Part shown: positions 44,913 to 54,289 of the stretch, one piece after another
Numbering within the stretch: position 1 is the first letter of the stretch
Layout of the letters: each line of letters opens with the position of its first letter
Origin: Gallionellaceae bacterium
GTDB lineage: Bacteria > Pseudomonadota > Gammaproteobacteria > Burkholderiales > Thiobacillaceae
NCBI GenBank assembly: GCA_028714735.1
Contig: JAQTLU010000004.1
Location: 124,001 to 188,000 of the forward strand
DNA length: 64,000 nucleotides
Direction: 5' to 3'
Position numbers and translations under genes: made by a program
Notes under the pieces: generated by a model
Seen by the model: only the letters and a program-made list of their open reading frames with translations
Databases searched by the model: none
What the model was told of the DNA's origin: nothing

Positions 44913-46045
44913 TTCCTCACTTTCGGCTGGATGGCGGCGAACTGGCCGACGCCGACCATCTCCAGCAGCAGGCAGACCATCTCGCTGCCTTCCTTGAATA
45001 TGACCCGTTTGCCGGCCTGGGCCAGGGTCATGACGATATCCATCAGCAGTCCGATCACCATGAAATCGATCCGGGTGACCTGGCCGAGGTCGATCTCGAT
45101 TTCAGCCAGGGAGGCCGCGAATTCGCGCAGTTCGTCAAAGACGGCGGCGCTGCCGGTGTCGATCAGGCCATGCATGGGGAATACCTGGCCGCTCGGGCCG
45201 GCAAGTGGCGCCGCCTCGGGTGCGGCCGCAATGCATTTGGGCGACGCGTAGGAGGGCGGCGAGATCTCGAAGCGGATCGCGTATTCGACCGCCGCGGCCT
45301 CGAAGGCGTCGGCCTTGCCCTGTAGTTGCAGCAGCATCAGCAGCAGCAGCCAGAGCGGCTCGCTGAGCCGGTCGTCGTCGGAACGGGTGGCATTCAGGCG
45401 CACCACGAAGGCCTCGCTGCCGGCCAGGTGGATGGGCTTGCCGCTGGCGGCGAGCCGCGACACGCAATCGAGCAGGGTCCGGGCATAGGCGTCGTTGTCG
45501 GGCACCGGCGTCTTGTTGAAATCCAGTATCGCCGAATCGGCCGTTTCGCATTCGCGCAGGAAATGCTCCAGCCCGGCCTTGTCCTGGGGCGACAGGTGGG
45601 CGCCGAAGGCAAAGGTGGGGCGGTTGCCCGTCGCGCTGGCGGTCGCGACGGCCTGGCCAGGTCGCCAGGTCGGCGGCGAACGTTCGAAGCGCAGCGCGTA
45701 ATCCATGGCCAGATCCTCGAACGGCTGGCGCTGGCCGGTCGCTTCGTAGATGTCGAACAATAACTGCCAAGGCTGCGGGTCGCGCTTGTCCGGATTGTTC
45801 AGGATGAACCGGTTGAGTGCGGCGGTCGCCTCGCTGGTGTTGCCGCTGGAATAGAGCACCACCGCCTCCTCGATTTCCGGAGTCAGCTGGACGTCCATTT
45901 CCTGGATCATGACGCCGTCGTTCGCGGAAATGGCGTAGTCCGGTGCGGCGGCCGGCTCGGCTGGCGCGGGCACCGTTGCTACGGGCGGCTCGTCCGGAAT
46001 GACGGGCTTGTGGCTGCCTTTGTCTTTCCGAAAGAAATCGAACAT
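44909..46045 (-). CDS. STAS/TPR-like protein with internal duplication
   Basis: A 378-residue cytosolic protein of unknown function. After a Pro/Ala-rich N-tail there are two similar halves. Each has a helical TPR-like unit ending in a shared phrase ([12 protein letters not shown] near 118; [12 protein letters not shown] near 258), followed by a STAS-like domain ([14 protein letters not shown]...; [19 protein letters not shown]...). The last STAS domain is the best preserved. STAS proteins often act in anti-sigma or membrane-lipid systems. The end overlaps hslV by 4 bp, so the two are cotranscribed. Confidence 0.75.
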   Translation of the reverse strand: MFDFFRKDKGSHKPVIPDEPPVATVPAPAEPAAAPDYAISANDGVMIQEMDVQLTPEIEEAVVLYSSGNTSEATAALNRFILNNPDKRDPQPWQLLFDIYEATGQRQPFEDLAMDYALRFERSPPTWRPGQAVATASATGNRPTFAFGAHLSPQDKAGLEHFLRECETADSAILDFNKTPVPDNDAYARTLLDCVSRLAASGKPIHLAGSEAFVVRLNATRSDDDRLSEPLWLLLLMLLQLQGKADAFEAAAVEYAIRFEISPPSYASPKCIAAAPEAAPLAGPSGQVFPMHGLIDTGSAAVFDELREFAASLAEIEIDLGQVTRIDFMVIGLLMDIVMTLAQAGKRVIFKEGSEMVCLLLEMVGVGQFAAIQPKVRK

Positions 46046-46101
46046 GGCTGGGCGCGGCTCGGGGTGGCGGGGGAGACGGCCAGTTTACTCCGGCCTGCCC
46101 G

Positions 46102-46320
46102 TCATGGCACAGGGTCGTGGCCGCCCGGGTGGTAGGGGTGGCAGCGGCCGATGCGCCGGATGGCCAGCCAGCCGCCTTTCAAGGCGCCGTGCCGGGCGAC
46201 CGCCTCTTTGGCGTATTCCGAGCAGGTCGGGTAAAACCGGCACTGGCTGCCGAAGTAGGGCGACAGGGCGATCTGGTAGACCCGGATGGCGCCGATCAGG
46301 ACGCGCTGGAACAGGTTCAT
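46102..46320 (-). CDS. yidD: membrane protein insertion efficiency factor YidD
   Basis: A 72-residue membrane-associated protein. [19 protein letters not shown] and [19 protein letters not shown], then [19 protein letters not shown] are the family hallmarks. YidD aids YidC-dependent membrane insertion and is usually encoded within the rpmH-rnpA-yidD-yidC string near dnaA. Here it stands apart from all of these. Confidence 0.94.
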   Translation of the reverse strand: MNLFQRVLIGAIRVYQIALSPYFGSQCRFYPTCSEYAKEAVARHGALKGGWLAIRRIGRCHPYHPGGHDPVP

Positions 46321-46350
46321 GGTTTTATCGCCGCCGGCTGGCGGATCGAG

Positions 46351-46370
46351 GGCCGGCCGAGAGGCCGGCC
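46351..46370. repeat. GC-rich hairpin downstream of the DksA-like gene
   Basis: Perfect arms GGCCGGCC and GGCCGGCC around a GAGA loop, between the DksA-like gene and yidD. No T-run follows, so it is at best a weak terminator or an RNA processing/stability element. Confidence 0.5.
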
Positions 46371-46380
46371 AGCCCGTGGC

Positions 46381-47364
46381 TCAGTCCGCGAACAGCTTTT
46401 CCAGCCGCTCGTGTTTTTCCTGCGCCTCAATCGACAGTTCCGCCGTCGGGCGGGCCAGCAGGCGCGGAAGGCCGATGGGGTCGCCGGTTTCCAGGCAGAA
46501 GCCGTATTCGCCTTCCTCGAGGCGGCGCAGGGCGGAGTCGATCTTCTTGAGCAGCTTGCGCTCGCGATCGCGCACACGCTGCTCCAGCATGTTTTCCTCT
46601 TCCACGGTGGCGCGGTCATTGGGGTCGGCGAAGACCTCGTTATCCTTCAGGTGCTCGCCGGTTTCTCGCGCATTGACCAGGATTTCCTCCTTCATGGTCA
46701 CCAGACGGTGGCGGAAGAACTCCAACTGGGCGGCGTTCATGTAGTCCTTGTCGGACATCTTGAGCAGCTCGGCCTCCGTGATCACGCCGGCGTGAGCCTG
46801 GCCGGAGGGGGATTGTTTGGCCGTGGCGGCGGGTTTCTTGGCAGGGGTGGCGGCCTTGGCCGGGCTGGCGACTTTAGTCGTTGCGGTCATGGGTCTTGAT
46901 ACCTTTGTTGCGGTTGCCGCCGGCTTGGCCGGTTTGGCAACGGGTTTGGGGGACGGCCTGGCCGGCGCGGTTTTCGCCGCCGGCTTGGCAGCAGTCTGCG
47001 CGGGCGGCGCCGGTTTTACTACCGCCTTCCTGGCGGCAACAGCCGGTTTGGCCGGGGCCTTCTTCGCCGGCGCCGGGGCAGCCTTGGCGACGGGTTTCCT
47101 GGCGGCAGCCGGTTTTGCCGCCGCCTTGACCGTCACCGCTGGCGCGGCCTTCTTGGCCGGAACCGCCGCTTTCCGGGCGGGTGCAGCCACCTGTTTCGCG
47201 GCTGCTGCTTTCTTGGCCGGGGCCGCGGCCGGTTTCACGGGCGTGGGCTTCTTGGCCGGAGCGGCGGCCTGCTTGGCGGGCGTGGTGGTTTTCAAAACCG
47301 GCTTTTTGGCCGGAGTCGGCTTTACCTCGGATTTCCTGACCGGTTTTTTATTAGCAGTTGCCAC
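46381..47364 (-). CDS. dksA: DksA/TraR-family RNA polymerase regulator with Lys/Ala/Pro-rich H1-like tail
   Basis: A 327-residue protein. Residues 1-190 are a low-complexity Ala/Lys/Pro tail like histone H1 or AlgP. Residues 190-327 are DksA: coiled-coil with the tip motif DPNDRA (D-x2-D-x-A) and a globular end. Of the four zinc cysteines only Cys290 remains; the others are Thr293, Ser311 and Ala314 (CLETG ... LSIEA). DksA works with ppGpp on RNA polymerase. The GTG at 47364 is preferred to an upstream TTG because GAGGAG precedes it. A COG0523 GTPase gene lies upstream on the same strand. Confidence 0.87.
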   Translation of the reverse strand: MATANKKPVRKSEVKPTPAKKPVLKTTTPAKQAAAPAKKPTPVKPAAAPAKKAAAAKQVAAPARKAAVPAKKAAPAVTVKAAAKPAAARKPVAKAAPAPAKKAPAKPAVAARKAVVKPAPPAQTAAKPAAKTAPARPSPKPVAKPAKPAATATKVSRPMTATTKVASPAKAATPAKKPAATAKQSPSGQAHAGVITEAELLKMSDKDYMNAAQLEFFRHRLVTMKEEILVNARETGEHLKDNEVFADPNDRATVEEENMLEQRVRDRERKLLKKIDSALRRLEEGEYGFCLETGDPIGLPRLLARPTAELSIEAQEKHERLEKLFAD

Positions 47365-47428
47365 GCCTTTTCTCCTCAATAATGATCGTTAGGGCGAAAA
47401 CTGAGGCGGGATTATGCCACGCTACTGG

Positions 47429-47455
47429 CGGTTAACGTGAATCTCGCGTTAACCG
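47429..47455. promoter_or_regulatory. inverted repeat upstream of the DksA-like gene
   Basis: Perfect 9-bp arms CGGTTAACG and CGTTAACCG separated by 9 bases, 65 bp before the DksA-like start and 44 bp after the GTPase gene. There is no T-run, which favours an operator over a terminator. It does not match a Zur box known to me. Confidence 0.45.
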
Positions 47456-47498
47456 TGCGAAAGCCCCATTTCCCGACCGGGTGTTGGTGATCGATCAT

Positions 47499-48521
47499 TC
47501 AGTGGCTCCTTGGCCCGCCTGGCCGGGCCGCCTGGGTGAAATCGTGCAATAGCCTGGCCACGAATTCCTCTTCCAGGTCGCTGACGATGAACACGAAACG
47601 GCTGCTTCGGTCCTCGTCCGGCCAGGCTTCCAGTTGTGTCGGCGGATACATCACATGCTGTACGCCGTGCAGCACGGTGGGCCGGTCCTCGCCGATCAGG
47701 TTCAGGATGGCCTTCATCCGAAGCAGGTTTTTCGACCGGAACGCGACCAGCATCTCCAAGGCGGCGGCGACCCCCTCCCGGTCGAGCGGTTCGTCGAATG
47801 TGAGTGAGAAGGCCCGGATGCGGCCGGCATGGTCGGGGGCCGGCGCGCTGCCGAACAGCCGGGCCGGCCGGTAGCGGTTTGCCGCCAGCCAGCGGCGCGG
47901 GCCGGCTTCCACTGTGCCCGCGGCGCCGAGGATGGCCTCCGGCGCCACCTCGCCCTGGGTCACGGTCAGGACCGGCGCCGCCGGGTTGAGCCCGGCCAGG
48001 CGCTCCAGAACCCGTTCGAGCGCCTCCGGCGTGGCCAGGTCGGTCTTGGTCAGCAGCAGGCGGTCGGCCATCGCGGCCTGGCGCTGGGCCTCGAAATGCG
48101 CGTCGAACTGGTCCGGGCCGAACACCGCGTCGACCGTGGTGACGATGCCGTCCAGTTTGTGCCGGGCCGCCAGCCAGCGTTCGCTGACCAGGGTGTCGAT
48201 GATCGGCGCCGGGTCGGCGATGCCGGTGGTTTCGATGATCAGCCGTTCGTAGGGCGGCAGGTCGCCCTTGTCGCGCGCCATCCAGAGGTTCTTCAGGGTC
48301 GGCGCCAGGGCGCCCTGGATCTGGCAGCAGACGCAGCCGCCCGAGAGCAGGGCCAGCGGCCCGCGCGTCTCCTCCAGCAACTGGTGGTCGAGGCCGACCT
48401 CGCCGAACTCGTTCATCACCACGGCGGTGAGCGGCATCCGTTTCAGCAGCCGGTTGAGGACGGTGGTCTTGCCGCTGCCTAAAAAGCCGGTAAGCAGGGT
48501 GACGGGGATGGTCGTGTTCAT
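47499..48521 (-). CDS. COG0523 (CobW/YjiA/ZNG1-like) metallochaperone GTPase
   Basis: A 340-residue G3E GTPase. Walker A is LLTGFLGSGKTTVLNRLLK, the metal motif CxCC is SGGCVCCQ, Walker B region ERLIIETTGIADPAP, and base recognition LLTKTDL. The C-terminal CobW_C domain includes RMKAILNLIGEDRPTVLHGVQHVMYPP. COG0523 proteins insert zinc or other metals into client proteins, with several subgroups controlled by Zur. The nearby Cys-poor DksA-like gene fits a link to zinc limitation. Confidence 0.92.
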   Translation of the reverse strand: MNTTIPVTLLTGFLGSGKTTVLNRLLKRMPLTAVVMNEFGEVGLDHQLLEETRGPLALLSGGCVCCQIQGALAPTLKNLWMARDKGDLPPYERLIIETTGIADPAPIIDTLVSERWLAARHKLDGIVTTVDAVFGPDQFDAHFEAQRQAAMADRLLLTKTDLATPEALERVLERLAGLNPAAPVLTVTQGEVAPEAILGAAGTVEAGPRRWLAANRYRPARLFGSAPAPDHAGRIRAFSLTFDEPLDREGVAAALEMLVAFRSKNLLRMKAILNLIGEDRPTVLHGVQHVMYPPTQLEAWPDEDRSSRFVFIVSDLEEEFVARLLHDFTQAARPGGPRSH

Positions 48522-48558
48522 GGCCTGTTAAGATGCGCTTATTTGCCGAAGTTTCAAG

Positions 48559-49485
48559 ATGGCCGACAACACATTGCACCGGGGCGCCGCCAAGACCGCC
48601 CGCATCCCGATCAAGGTCGAGGCCAAGCCGCGCATGAAACTGCCGGCCTGGATCAAGGCGCGCGCCCACGCCTCGCCCGAGGTCGCCCGGATCAAGGCCA
48701 TCCTGCGCGAACACCAGTTGCACACCGTGTGCGAGGAAGCGGCCTGCCCCAACCTGGGCGAATGCTTCCACCACGGCACCGCCACCTTCATGATCCTGGG
48801 CGACCTGTGCACCCGGCGCTGCCCGTTCTGCGATGTCGGCCACGGCAAGCCGCTGCCGCCCGACCCGGACGAACCGGCCCGCCTGGCCGAGACCGTGGCG
48901 GCGATGCGGCTGAACTACGTGGTCATCACCTCGGTCGACCGCGACGACCTGAGGGATGGCGGTGCCGGCCACTTCGCCGCCTGCATCCGCGCCATCCGGG
49001 AGCAATCGCCCGATACCCGGATCGAAATACTGGTGCCGGACTTCCGCGGCCGCCTGGACATCGCCCTCGACCTCCTCGCCGCCGACCCGCCCGACGTGAT
49101 GAACCACAACCTGGAAACCGTGCCGCGCCTATACAAGGCGGTGCGGCCGGGCGCCGACTACGCCAATTCGCTCGATCTGCTGCGCTTGTTCAAGGAGCGG
49201 GTGCCTGCGCTACCGACCAAGTCCGGCATCATGCTCGGACTGGGCGAGACCGATGACGAGGCCCTGGCGGTGATGCGCGACCTGCGCGCGCACGGCGTCG
49301 AGATGCTGACGGTCGGGCAATACCTGCAGCCGTCCGGCCATCATCTGGCCGTCGAGCGCTTCGTCACGCCCGAGCAGTTCGAGGTGTTCGGGCACGAGGC
49401 CGAGGCAATGGGGTTCCGGAACGCCGCCTGCGGGCCGCTGGTCAGGTCGAGCTATCACGCCGACCAGCAGGCGAAGGGGCTCTAG
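48559..49485 (+). CDS. lipA: lipoyl synthase
   Basis: Radical SAM enzyme of 308 residues that inserts two sulfurs into octanoyl groups on lipoyl domains. The auxiliary cluster cysteines are in [13 protein letters not shown], the radical SAM CxxxCxxC is CTRRCPFC, and the C-terminal RSSYHADQQ supplies the serine ligand. It is divergent from the GTPase gene (38 bp gap), and its stop overlaps that of the convergent TerB-like gene. lipB is not nearby. Confidence 0.96.
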   Translation: MADNTLHRGAAKTARIPIKVEAKPRMKLPAWIKARAHASPEVARIKAILREHQLHTVCEEAACPNLGECFHHGTATFMILGDLCTRRCPFCDVGHGKPLPPDPDEPARLAETVAAMRLNYVVITSVDRDDLRDGGAGHFAACIRAIREQSPDTRIEILVPDFRGRLDIALDLLAADPPDVMNHNLETVPRLYKAVRPGADYANSLDLLRLFKERVPALPTKSGIMLGLGETDDEALAVMRDLRAHGVEMLTVGQYLQPSGHHLAVERFVTPEQFEVFGHEAEAMGFRNAACGPLVRSSYHADQQAKGL

Positions 49486-49991
49486 CCGGCCGGCCCGCCT
49501 TGAAGGGGCGCCAGTTCACCCGGGCGGCGAGGCGCGCGGACACGGTTCTTGGCCAGGATGAAATCGTTGTGAGGGACGTAAAGCAGATCGGCGAGCTTGC
49601 GGACCAGATGGTCCTCGTACATGTCGATATCGCCATCGACCATGGCGACCCGCCATAGCTGCTCGACGAACTGAGCCTTCCTGTGGGGTTCGAAACGCCT
49701 GTTGATCCGCTTCACGGGGTCGAAGTAGGAAGTCAGGCGGTTTTCCAGCCGACCGGCCTGGTCGATCATGGCCGACAGATCGGCATCCGGAATTTCAAAC
49801 TGTTCCCGCATCATCTGCGCCACGAGTCCGCGCTTTTGTTCGGCGTTTGCGTTATCCAGCCGCGCGACCTCCATCAGCAGTCCGCAACAGGCCTCCCGGA
49901 CTGCCGAGGCATCTCGCTGGATACGGCTTTGCGGGCTGGGAGCGAGGCTGTCGATGAATTCGTTCAGCTTGGTCAGCATCATTTTGAACAT
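49482..49991 (-). CDS. TerB-like protein
   Basis: A 169-residue helical protein of the TerB/DUF533-like class. [24 protein letters not shown] N-terminal helices (residues 33-53) and [26 protein letters not shown] near 127-152 are the paired acidic motifs E/D-x-D of TerB folds. TerB proteins bind metal and have been linked to tellurite and stress response, but this stand-alone type is uncharacterised. It is convergent to lipA with overlapping stop codons (CTAG at 49482-49485). Confidence 0.78.
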   Translation of the reverse strand: MFKMMLTKLNEFIDSLAPSPQSRIQRDASAVREACCGLLMEVARLDNANAEQKRGLVAQMMREQFEIPDADLSAMIDQAGRLENRLTSYFDPVKRINRRFEPHRKAQFVEQLWRVAMVDGDIDMYEDHLVRKLADLLYVPHNDFILAKNRVRAPRRPGELAPLQGGPAG

Positions 49992-50123
49992 AAGTCGTAT
50001 AGGTGCAATTCCGCGCGTTAAGTTCCATTCTCGCCATAACGGCAGCGCGCTGCTCGCGCGGCAAGGGCTGGCATGGCCGGACGGCCCGGTATAATCTGCC
50101 GAATCCCAACTGTGTTGGCACTC

Positions 50124-51476
50124 ATGCATATCCACATCCTCGGCATCTGCGGCACCTTCATGGGCGGCATCGCGGTGATCGCCCGGCAGGCCGGCCACAC
50201 GGTCACCGGCTGCGACGCCCAGGTGTATCCGCCCATGAGCACGCAACTGGAGTCTCAGGGCATCGCCCTGATCGAGGGTTTCGGCGCCGAGCAGGCCGAC
50301 ATCGGCGCCGACGTGTTCGTGATCGGCAACGTGGTCAGCCGGGGCAAGCAGCCGTTGATGGAGGCGATCCTGGATCGCGGCCTGCCCTATGTCTCCGGGC
50401 CGCAATGGCTGTACGAGAACGTCCTCAAGGACAAATGGGTGCTGGCGGTGGCGGGCACCCACGGCAAGACCACCACCTCGGCCATGCTGGCCTGGATACT
50501 GGAAGACGCCAAGCTCAACCCGGGCTACCTGGTCGGCGGCGTGCCGATGAACTTCGAGGTCTCGGCGCGCCTGACCGAGTCGCCCTTCTTCGTCATCGAG
50601 GCGGACGAGTACGACACCGCCTTCTTCGACAAGCGCTCCAAGTTCGTCCACTACCGGCCGCGCACGGCGATCCTGAACAATCTGGAATATGACCACGCCG
50701 ACATCTTTCCCGACCTCGCCGCCATCGAGACCCAGTTCCACCACCTGGTCCGTACGGTGCCGGGCCAGGGCTTGGTGGTCGCCAACGGCGGCGACGGCAA
50801 CATACTGAGGGTGCTGGGCAAGGGCTGCTGGAGCGGGGTGGAGTATTTCGCCGGGCCGGGCTTCGGCTGGAAGGCGGTGCCGGTCGACGCGACGAGTTTC
50901 GACGTTACGCTGGATGACCAGCCGGTGGGCCGGGTGAACTGGGAGCTGGTCGGCGAGCACAACCGCCAGAATGCCCTGGCCGCCCTCGCCGCCGCCCGCC
51001 ACGTCGGGGTATCGCCGCAGGTGGCCATCGAGGGCCTGGGCCGGTTCCGCAACGTCAAGCGCCGGCTGGAGGTGCGCGGCACGGTCAACGGCGTCACCGT
51101 CTATGACGATTTCGCCCACCACCCGACCGCCATCGCGACCACCCTGGCCGGGCTGCGCTCGCGGGTCGGCGACGCGCGCATCCTGGCGGTGCTGGAGCCG
51201 CGCTCGAACACCATGAAGCTGGGCACCCTGAAGGATCAGCTGGCCGGCAGCCTGAAGGATGCGCAACGGGTGTTCTGCTACTCGAAAGACCTCGGCTGGG
51301 ATGCCGCCGGGGCGCTGGCGCCCCTGGGCGCCAAGTCCGCCACGCACGACGACCTCGGCGAACTGGTCGAGGCGATCGCCACCGAGACCCGACCGGGCGA
51401 CCAGGTGCTGGTGATGAGCAACGGCGGTTTCGGCGGCATCCACGGCAAGCTGCTGGAAAGGCTGGCGAGGCCATGA
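50124..51476 (+). CDS. mpl: UDP-N-acetylmuramate:L-Ala-gamma-D-Glu-meso-diaminopimelate ligase
   Basis: Murein recycling ligase of 450 residues that reattaches the recovered tripeptide to UDP-MurNAc. The N-terminal HIHILGICGTFMGGIA is the Mpl version of the Mur ligase nucleotide fold; the ATP loop is AGTHGKTTTSAMLAW, and later NNLEYDHADIF and GVTVYDDFAHHPTAI are family marks. The ATG at 50124 matches the conserved N-terminus. It overlaps the Mla-type permease gene by 4 bp. Confidence 0.95.
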   Translation: MHIHILGICGTFMGGIAVIARQAGHTVTGCDAQVYPPMSTQLESQGIALIEGFGAEQADIGADVFVIGNVVSRGKQPLMEAILDRGLPYVSGPQWLYENVLKDKWVLAVAGTHGKTTTSAMLAWILEDAKLNPGYLVGGVPMNFEVSARLTESPFFVIEADEYDTAFFDKRSKFVHYRPRTAILNNLEYDHADIFPDLAAIETQFHHLVRTVPGQGLVVANGGDGNILRVLGKGCWSGVEYFAGPGFGWKAVPVDATSFDVTLDDQPVGRVNWELVGEHNRQNALAALAAARHVGVSPQVAIEGLGRFRNVKRRLEVRGTVNGVTVYDDFAHHPTAIATTLAGLRSRVGDARILAVLEPRSNTMKLGTLKDQLAGSLKDAQRVFCYSKDLGWDAAGALAPLGAKSATHDDLGELVEAIATETRPGDQVLVMSNGGFGGIHGKLLERLARP

Positions 51477-52588
51477 CCGACGCCGGCCCGTTCGTCCTGG
51501 AAAGAACGGCAACCGGCTGGCTGCTGCGCTTGCTCGGCGACTGGCGGATGGTCAACCTGGCCGCGCTTGACCATGCCCTGGCCGGCCATGCCTGGCCCGA
51601 GGACGGCCATCTCAGCCTGGACGGCAGCGCCCTGACCGGCCTCGACAGCGCGGGCCTGATGCTGATCCACAATCGGCTGAAGTCCGCCGGGATCGCCTGG
51701 CCGGCGATCGAGCTGGCCGGCTTCGACAACGAGCGCCTGGCCCTGATCCGTCTGGTCGCCGACCGGCTCGATGCGCCGGCGCCTGCCGTCGTGGTGCCGC
51801 CCGGCTTCGTCGCCGCACTCGGGCACCGGGTCAGCCGGGCCGCCGCCGAAGTGCCCGGCCTGCTGACCCTGCTGGGCCAGATCAGCGAGGGGGTGGTCGA
51901 CCTGGTGCGGCGCCCGTCCGGCTTCCGGATGCGCGAATTCTTCGTCCAGTTGCAGGCGGTCGGCCTCGGCGCCCTGCCCATCGTCGCCATGATGACCTTC
52001 CTGATCGGCGTGGTGTTCGCCTACCTGCTCGGCATCCAGATCGAGAAATACGGCGCCAACATCTTCATCGTCGACGGCGTCTCGCTGGCGATCGCACGCG
52101 AGCTGTCGCCGATGCTGGTGGCCATCCTGGTCGCCGGCCGCTCGGGTGCGGCCTTCACCGCCCAGATCGGCGCCATGAAGGTGACCGAGGAGATCGACGC
52201 CATCGCCACCCTGGGCCTGTCGCCGGTCAAGGTGCTGGTGCTGCCGCGCCTGCTCGCCATCGTCGTGGCGATGCCGCTGCTGGCCTTCTTCGGCGACCTG
52301 GTCGGGGTGCTGGGCGCGGCCACGGTGGCGGCCAGCCAACTGGACATCACCTTCAATACCTTCTTCATCCGCATGCGCGACGTCCTGCCGTTCAGCACCG
52401 TCACCTTCGGCCTGTCGAAGACGCCGGCCTTCGCCGTCGCCATCGCCTTCATCGCCTGCCGCAACGGCTTTGCCGTCAGCCGCGACGCCCGCAGCGTCGG
52501 CGAGCGCACCACCGCCACCGTGGTGACCAGCCTGATGGCGGTGATCCTGATCAACGCCTTCTACGCCATCGTGCACCCGGAGCTGTGA
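51473..52588 (+). CDS. mlaE: MlaE-family lipid transport permease with N-terminal STAS domain
   Basis: A 371-residue protein. Residues 1-100 form a STAS domain (LSLDGSALTGLDSAGLMLIHNRL), the part supplied by separate MlaB in E. coli. Residues 120-371 are the MlaE permease with about six helices and the signature AIARELSPMLVAILVAGRSGAAFTAQIGAMK region. It acts with the ATPase and MCE protein encoded next to move phospholipids between membranes. Overlaps mpl and the ATPase gene by 4 bp each. Confidence 0.93.
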   Translation: MTDAGPFVLERTATGWLLRLLGDWRMVNLAALDHALAGHAWPEDGHLSLDGSALTGLDSAGLMLIHNRLKSAGIAWPAIELAGFDNERLALIRLVADRLDAPAPAVVVPPGFVAALGHRVSRAAAEVPGLLTLLGQISEGVVDLVRRPSGFRMREFFVQLQAVGLGALPIVAMMTFLIGVVFAYLLGIQIEKYGANIFIVDGVSLAIARELSPMLVAILVAGRSGAAFTAQIGAMKVTEEIDAIATLGLSPVKVLVLPRLLAIVVAMPLLAFFGDLVGVLGAATVAASQLDITFNTFFIRMRDVLPFSTVTFGLSKTPAFAVAIAFIACRNGFAVSRDARSVGERTTATVVTSLMAVILINAFYAIVHPEL

Positions 52589-53358
52589 TGACCACCGTGC
52601 TGGAAGTCGACGGCATCCAGACCCGGCTGGCCGGCCAGCAGTTGCACGATGGCGTCGGCTTCAAGATAGCCAAGGGCGAGATCGTCGCCCTGATCGGCGG
52701 TTCGGGCACCGGCAAGACCGTGCTGCTGCGCGAGTGCATCGGCCTGCTTAGGCCGCAGGCCGGCCGCATCCGCCTGCTCGGCGAGGATGTCTGGGCGCTG
52801 TCGCCGGATGACTTGAATGCCCTGCGCCGGCGCTTCGGCGTGTTGTTCCAGGAGGGCGCGCTGTTCTCCTCACTGACCGTGGCGGAGAACGTCGAGGCGC
52901 CGCTCAGGGAGCATACCGGCCTGGCCGAGGCGCTGCGCGACGAGGTGGTCGACCTCAAGATCCGCCTGGCCGGGCTGCCGCCGGAGGCCGCCTTCAAGCG
53001 CCCGGCCGAGCTGTCGGGCGGCATGAAGAAGCGCGCCGCCCTGGCCCGCGCCCTGGCGCTGGAACCGGAGATGCTGTTTCTCGACGAGCCGACCTCCGGC
53101 CTCGACCCGATCAGCGCGCGCGCCTTCGACAACCTGCTGCGCACCCTGTGCGACAGCCTGGGCCTGACCGCATTGCTGACCACCCACGATCTGGATACCC
53201 TTTGGGGGCTGGTCGACCGGGTGGTGGTCCTGCACGACGGCAAGGTGATCGCCGACGGCCCGGTGCACGAGGTGGCCCGGGTCGATCATGACTGGATCAG
53301 GTCTTACTTCTCGGCGCATATGAAAGAGAAAGGGGATGGCAATGGAATCCGAGGCTAG
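52585..53358 (+). CDS. mlaF: MlaF-type ABC transporter ATPase
   Basis: A 257-residue ATPase: Walker A LIGGSGTGKTVLLRECIG, Q-loop GVLFQEGALFSSLTVAENV, signature ELSGGMKKRAALARALAL, Walker B MLFLDEPTSGLD and H-loop TTHD. The LSGGM-K-KR signature and GALFSS Q-loop are typical of Mla/Ttg2-type lipid transport ATPases. Its end overlaps the MCE gene by 23 bp. Confidence 0.95.
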   Translation: MMTTVLEVDGIQTRLAGQQLHDGVGFKIAKGEIVALIGGSGTGKTVLLRECIGLLRPQAGRIRLLGEDVWALSPDDLNALRRRFGVLFQEGALFSSLTVAENVEAPLREHTGLAEALRDEVVDLKIRLAGLPPEAAFKRPAELSGGMKKRAALARALALEPEMLFLDEPTSGLDPISARAFDNLLRTLCDSLGLTALLTTHDLDTLWGLVDRVVVLHDGKVIADGPVHEVARVDHDWIRSYFSAHMKEKGDGNGIRG

Positions 53359-54289
53359 ATATGTCCGCATCGGCCTGGCCACGCTGGTGCTGATCGCCCT
53401 GCTGGTGCTGGGCCTGTACTGGCTGGCGGGCGCCAACTCCGACCAGGGCGGCGAGCGTTACCTGGTGTATTTCCAGAACCAGTCTCTGGAGGGCCTGCAG
53501 ATCAGCAGCGACGTGCGCATGCAGGGCATCAAGGTCGGCCGGGTGGTCGACTACGCGATCATCCCCGGCCAGGGGCACAAGGTGCGGGTGCTGTTGCAGG
53601 TCGATGCCCGCACCCCGGTGCTGGAAGGGATCAAAGCCACGGTCGCCCGCCACCTGGTGACCGGCCTGGCCGCCATCGACCTGGACAACCCGCCCCAGGC
53701 CGCCGTGCCGCTGACGGCCATCCCCGAGGGCGAACGCTATCCGGTGATCCCGGAGGGCGTGCCGCAGTTCACCCGCGTCGCCAATACCCTGGAAGTGCTC
53801 GGCGCGTCCGGCCAGGAGGCACTGTCCCGCTTCAATGCGATGCTGTCCGACCGGAACCAGCAATCCCTGACCGGCAGCCTGGCCAACCTCAATGCCGTGA
53901 CCCGCGAACTGAGCCAGGCCATGCCGGAACTGCGCGCCGCCGTGGCCAGCGCCAAGCGCGCCGCCGATCAGGCCGACGACCTGGGCGGCGAGGCCAAAAC
54001 CACCCTCAAGACCGCCAATGAAAGCCTGGTCAAGGTGACCGGCGCCACTACCGCGACCCTGACCATGGCGCGTACCACGCTGGACCATGTCGATCGCGAG
54101 GTGAGCGGCCTGTCCGGCCAGGTCAAGCTGACTGCCGATCTGGCCGGGCAGGAGATCCAGTCCACCGCCCAGTCCCTGCGTCTGGCCGGCGACGCCTTGC
54201 AGGAGACCGGCCGGGCATTGGCCAATCCGGCCCGCGTGCTGTACGGACCCAGCCCGAAAAGCCTGGGTCCGGGGGAGAAACTGCAATGA
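53336..54289 (+). CDS. mlaD: MCE-domain periplasmic lipid-binding protein (MlaD type)
   Basis: A 317-residue protein with one N-terminal membrane anchor (IGLATLVLIALLVLGLYWLAG), an MCE domain (YLVYFQNQSLEGLQISSDVRMQGIKVGRVVDY, residues ~42-73 onward), and a long helical C-terminal tail with repeated small residues. It is longer than E. coli MlaD (183) and closer to the Pqi/Let style MCE proteins with helical extension. It overlaps the ATPase and lipoprotein genes. Confidence 0.92.
   Translation: MAMESEARYVRIGLATLVLIALLVLGLYWLAGANSDQGGERYLVYFQNQSLEGLQISSDVRMQGIKVGRVVDYAIIPGQGHKVRVLLQVDARTPVLEGIKATVARHLVTGLAAIDLDNPPQAAVPLTAIPEGERYPVIPEGVPQFTRVANTLEVLGASGQEALSRFNAMLSDRNQQSLTGSLANLNAVTRELSQAMPELRAAVASAKRAADQADDLGGEAKTTLKTANESLVKVTGATTATLTMARTTLDHVDREVSGLSGQVKLTADLAGQEIQSTAQSLRLAGDALQETGRALANPARVLYGPSPKSLGPGEKLQ

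Noticed and set aside
46102..46320. yidD taken as evidence for the chromosomal origin region
   Set aside because: yidD here lacks rpmH, rnpA, yidC and dnaA around it, so it does not mark oriC.
49991..51512. Upstream extension of the TerB-like open frame across mpl
   Set aside because: The extension is antisense to mpl and lacks any domain. The TerB-like homology starts only near 49991.
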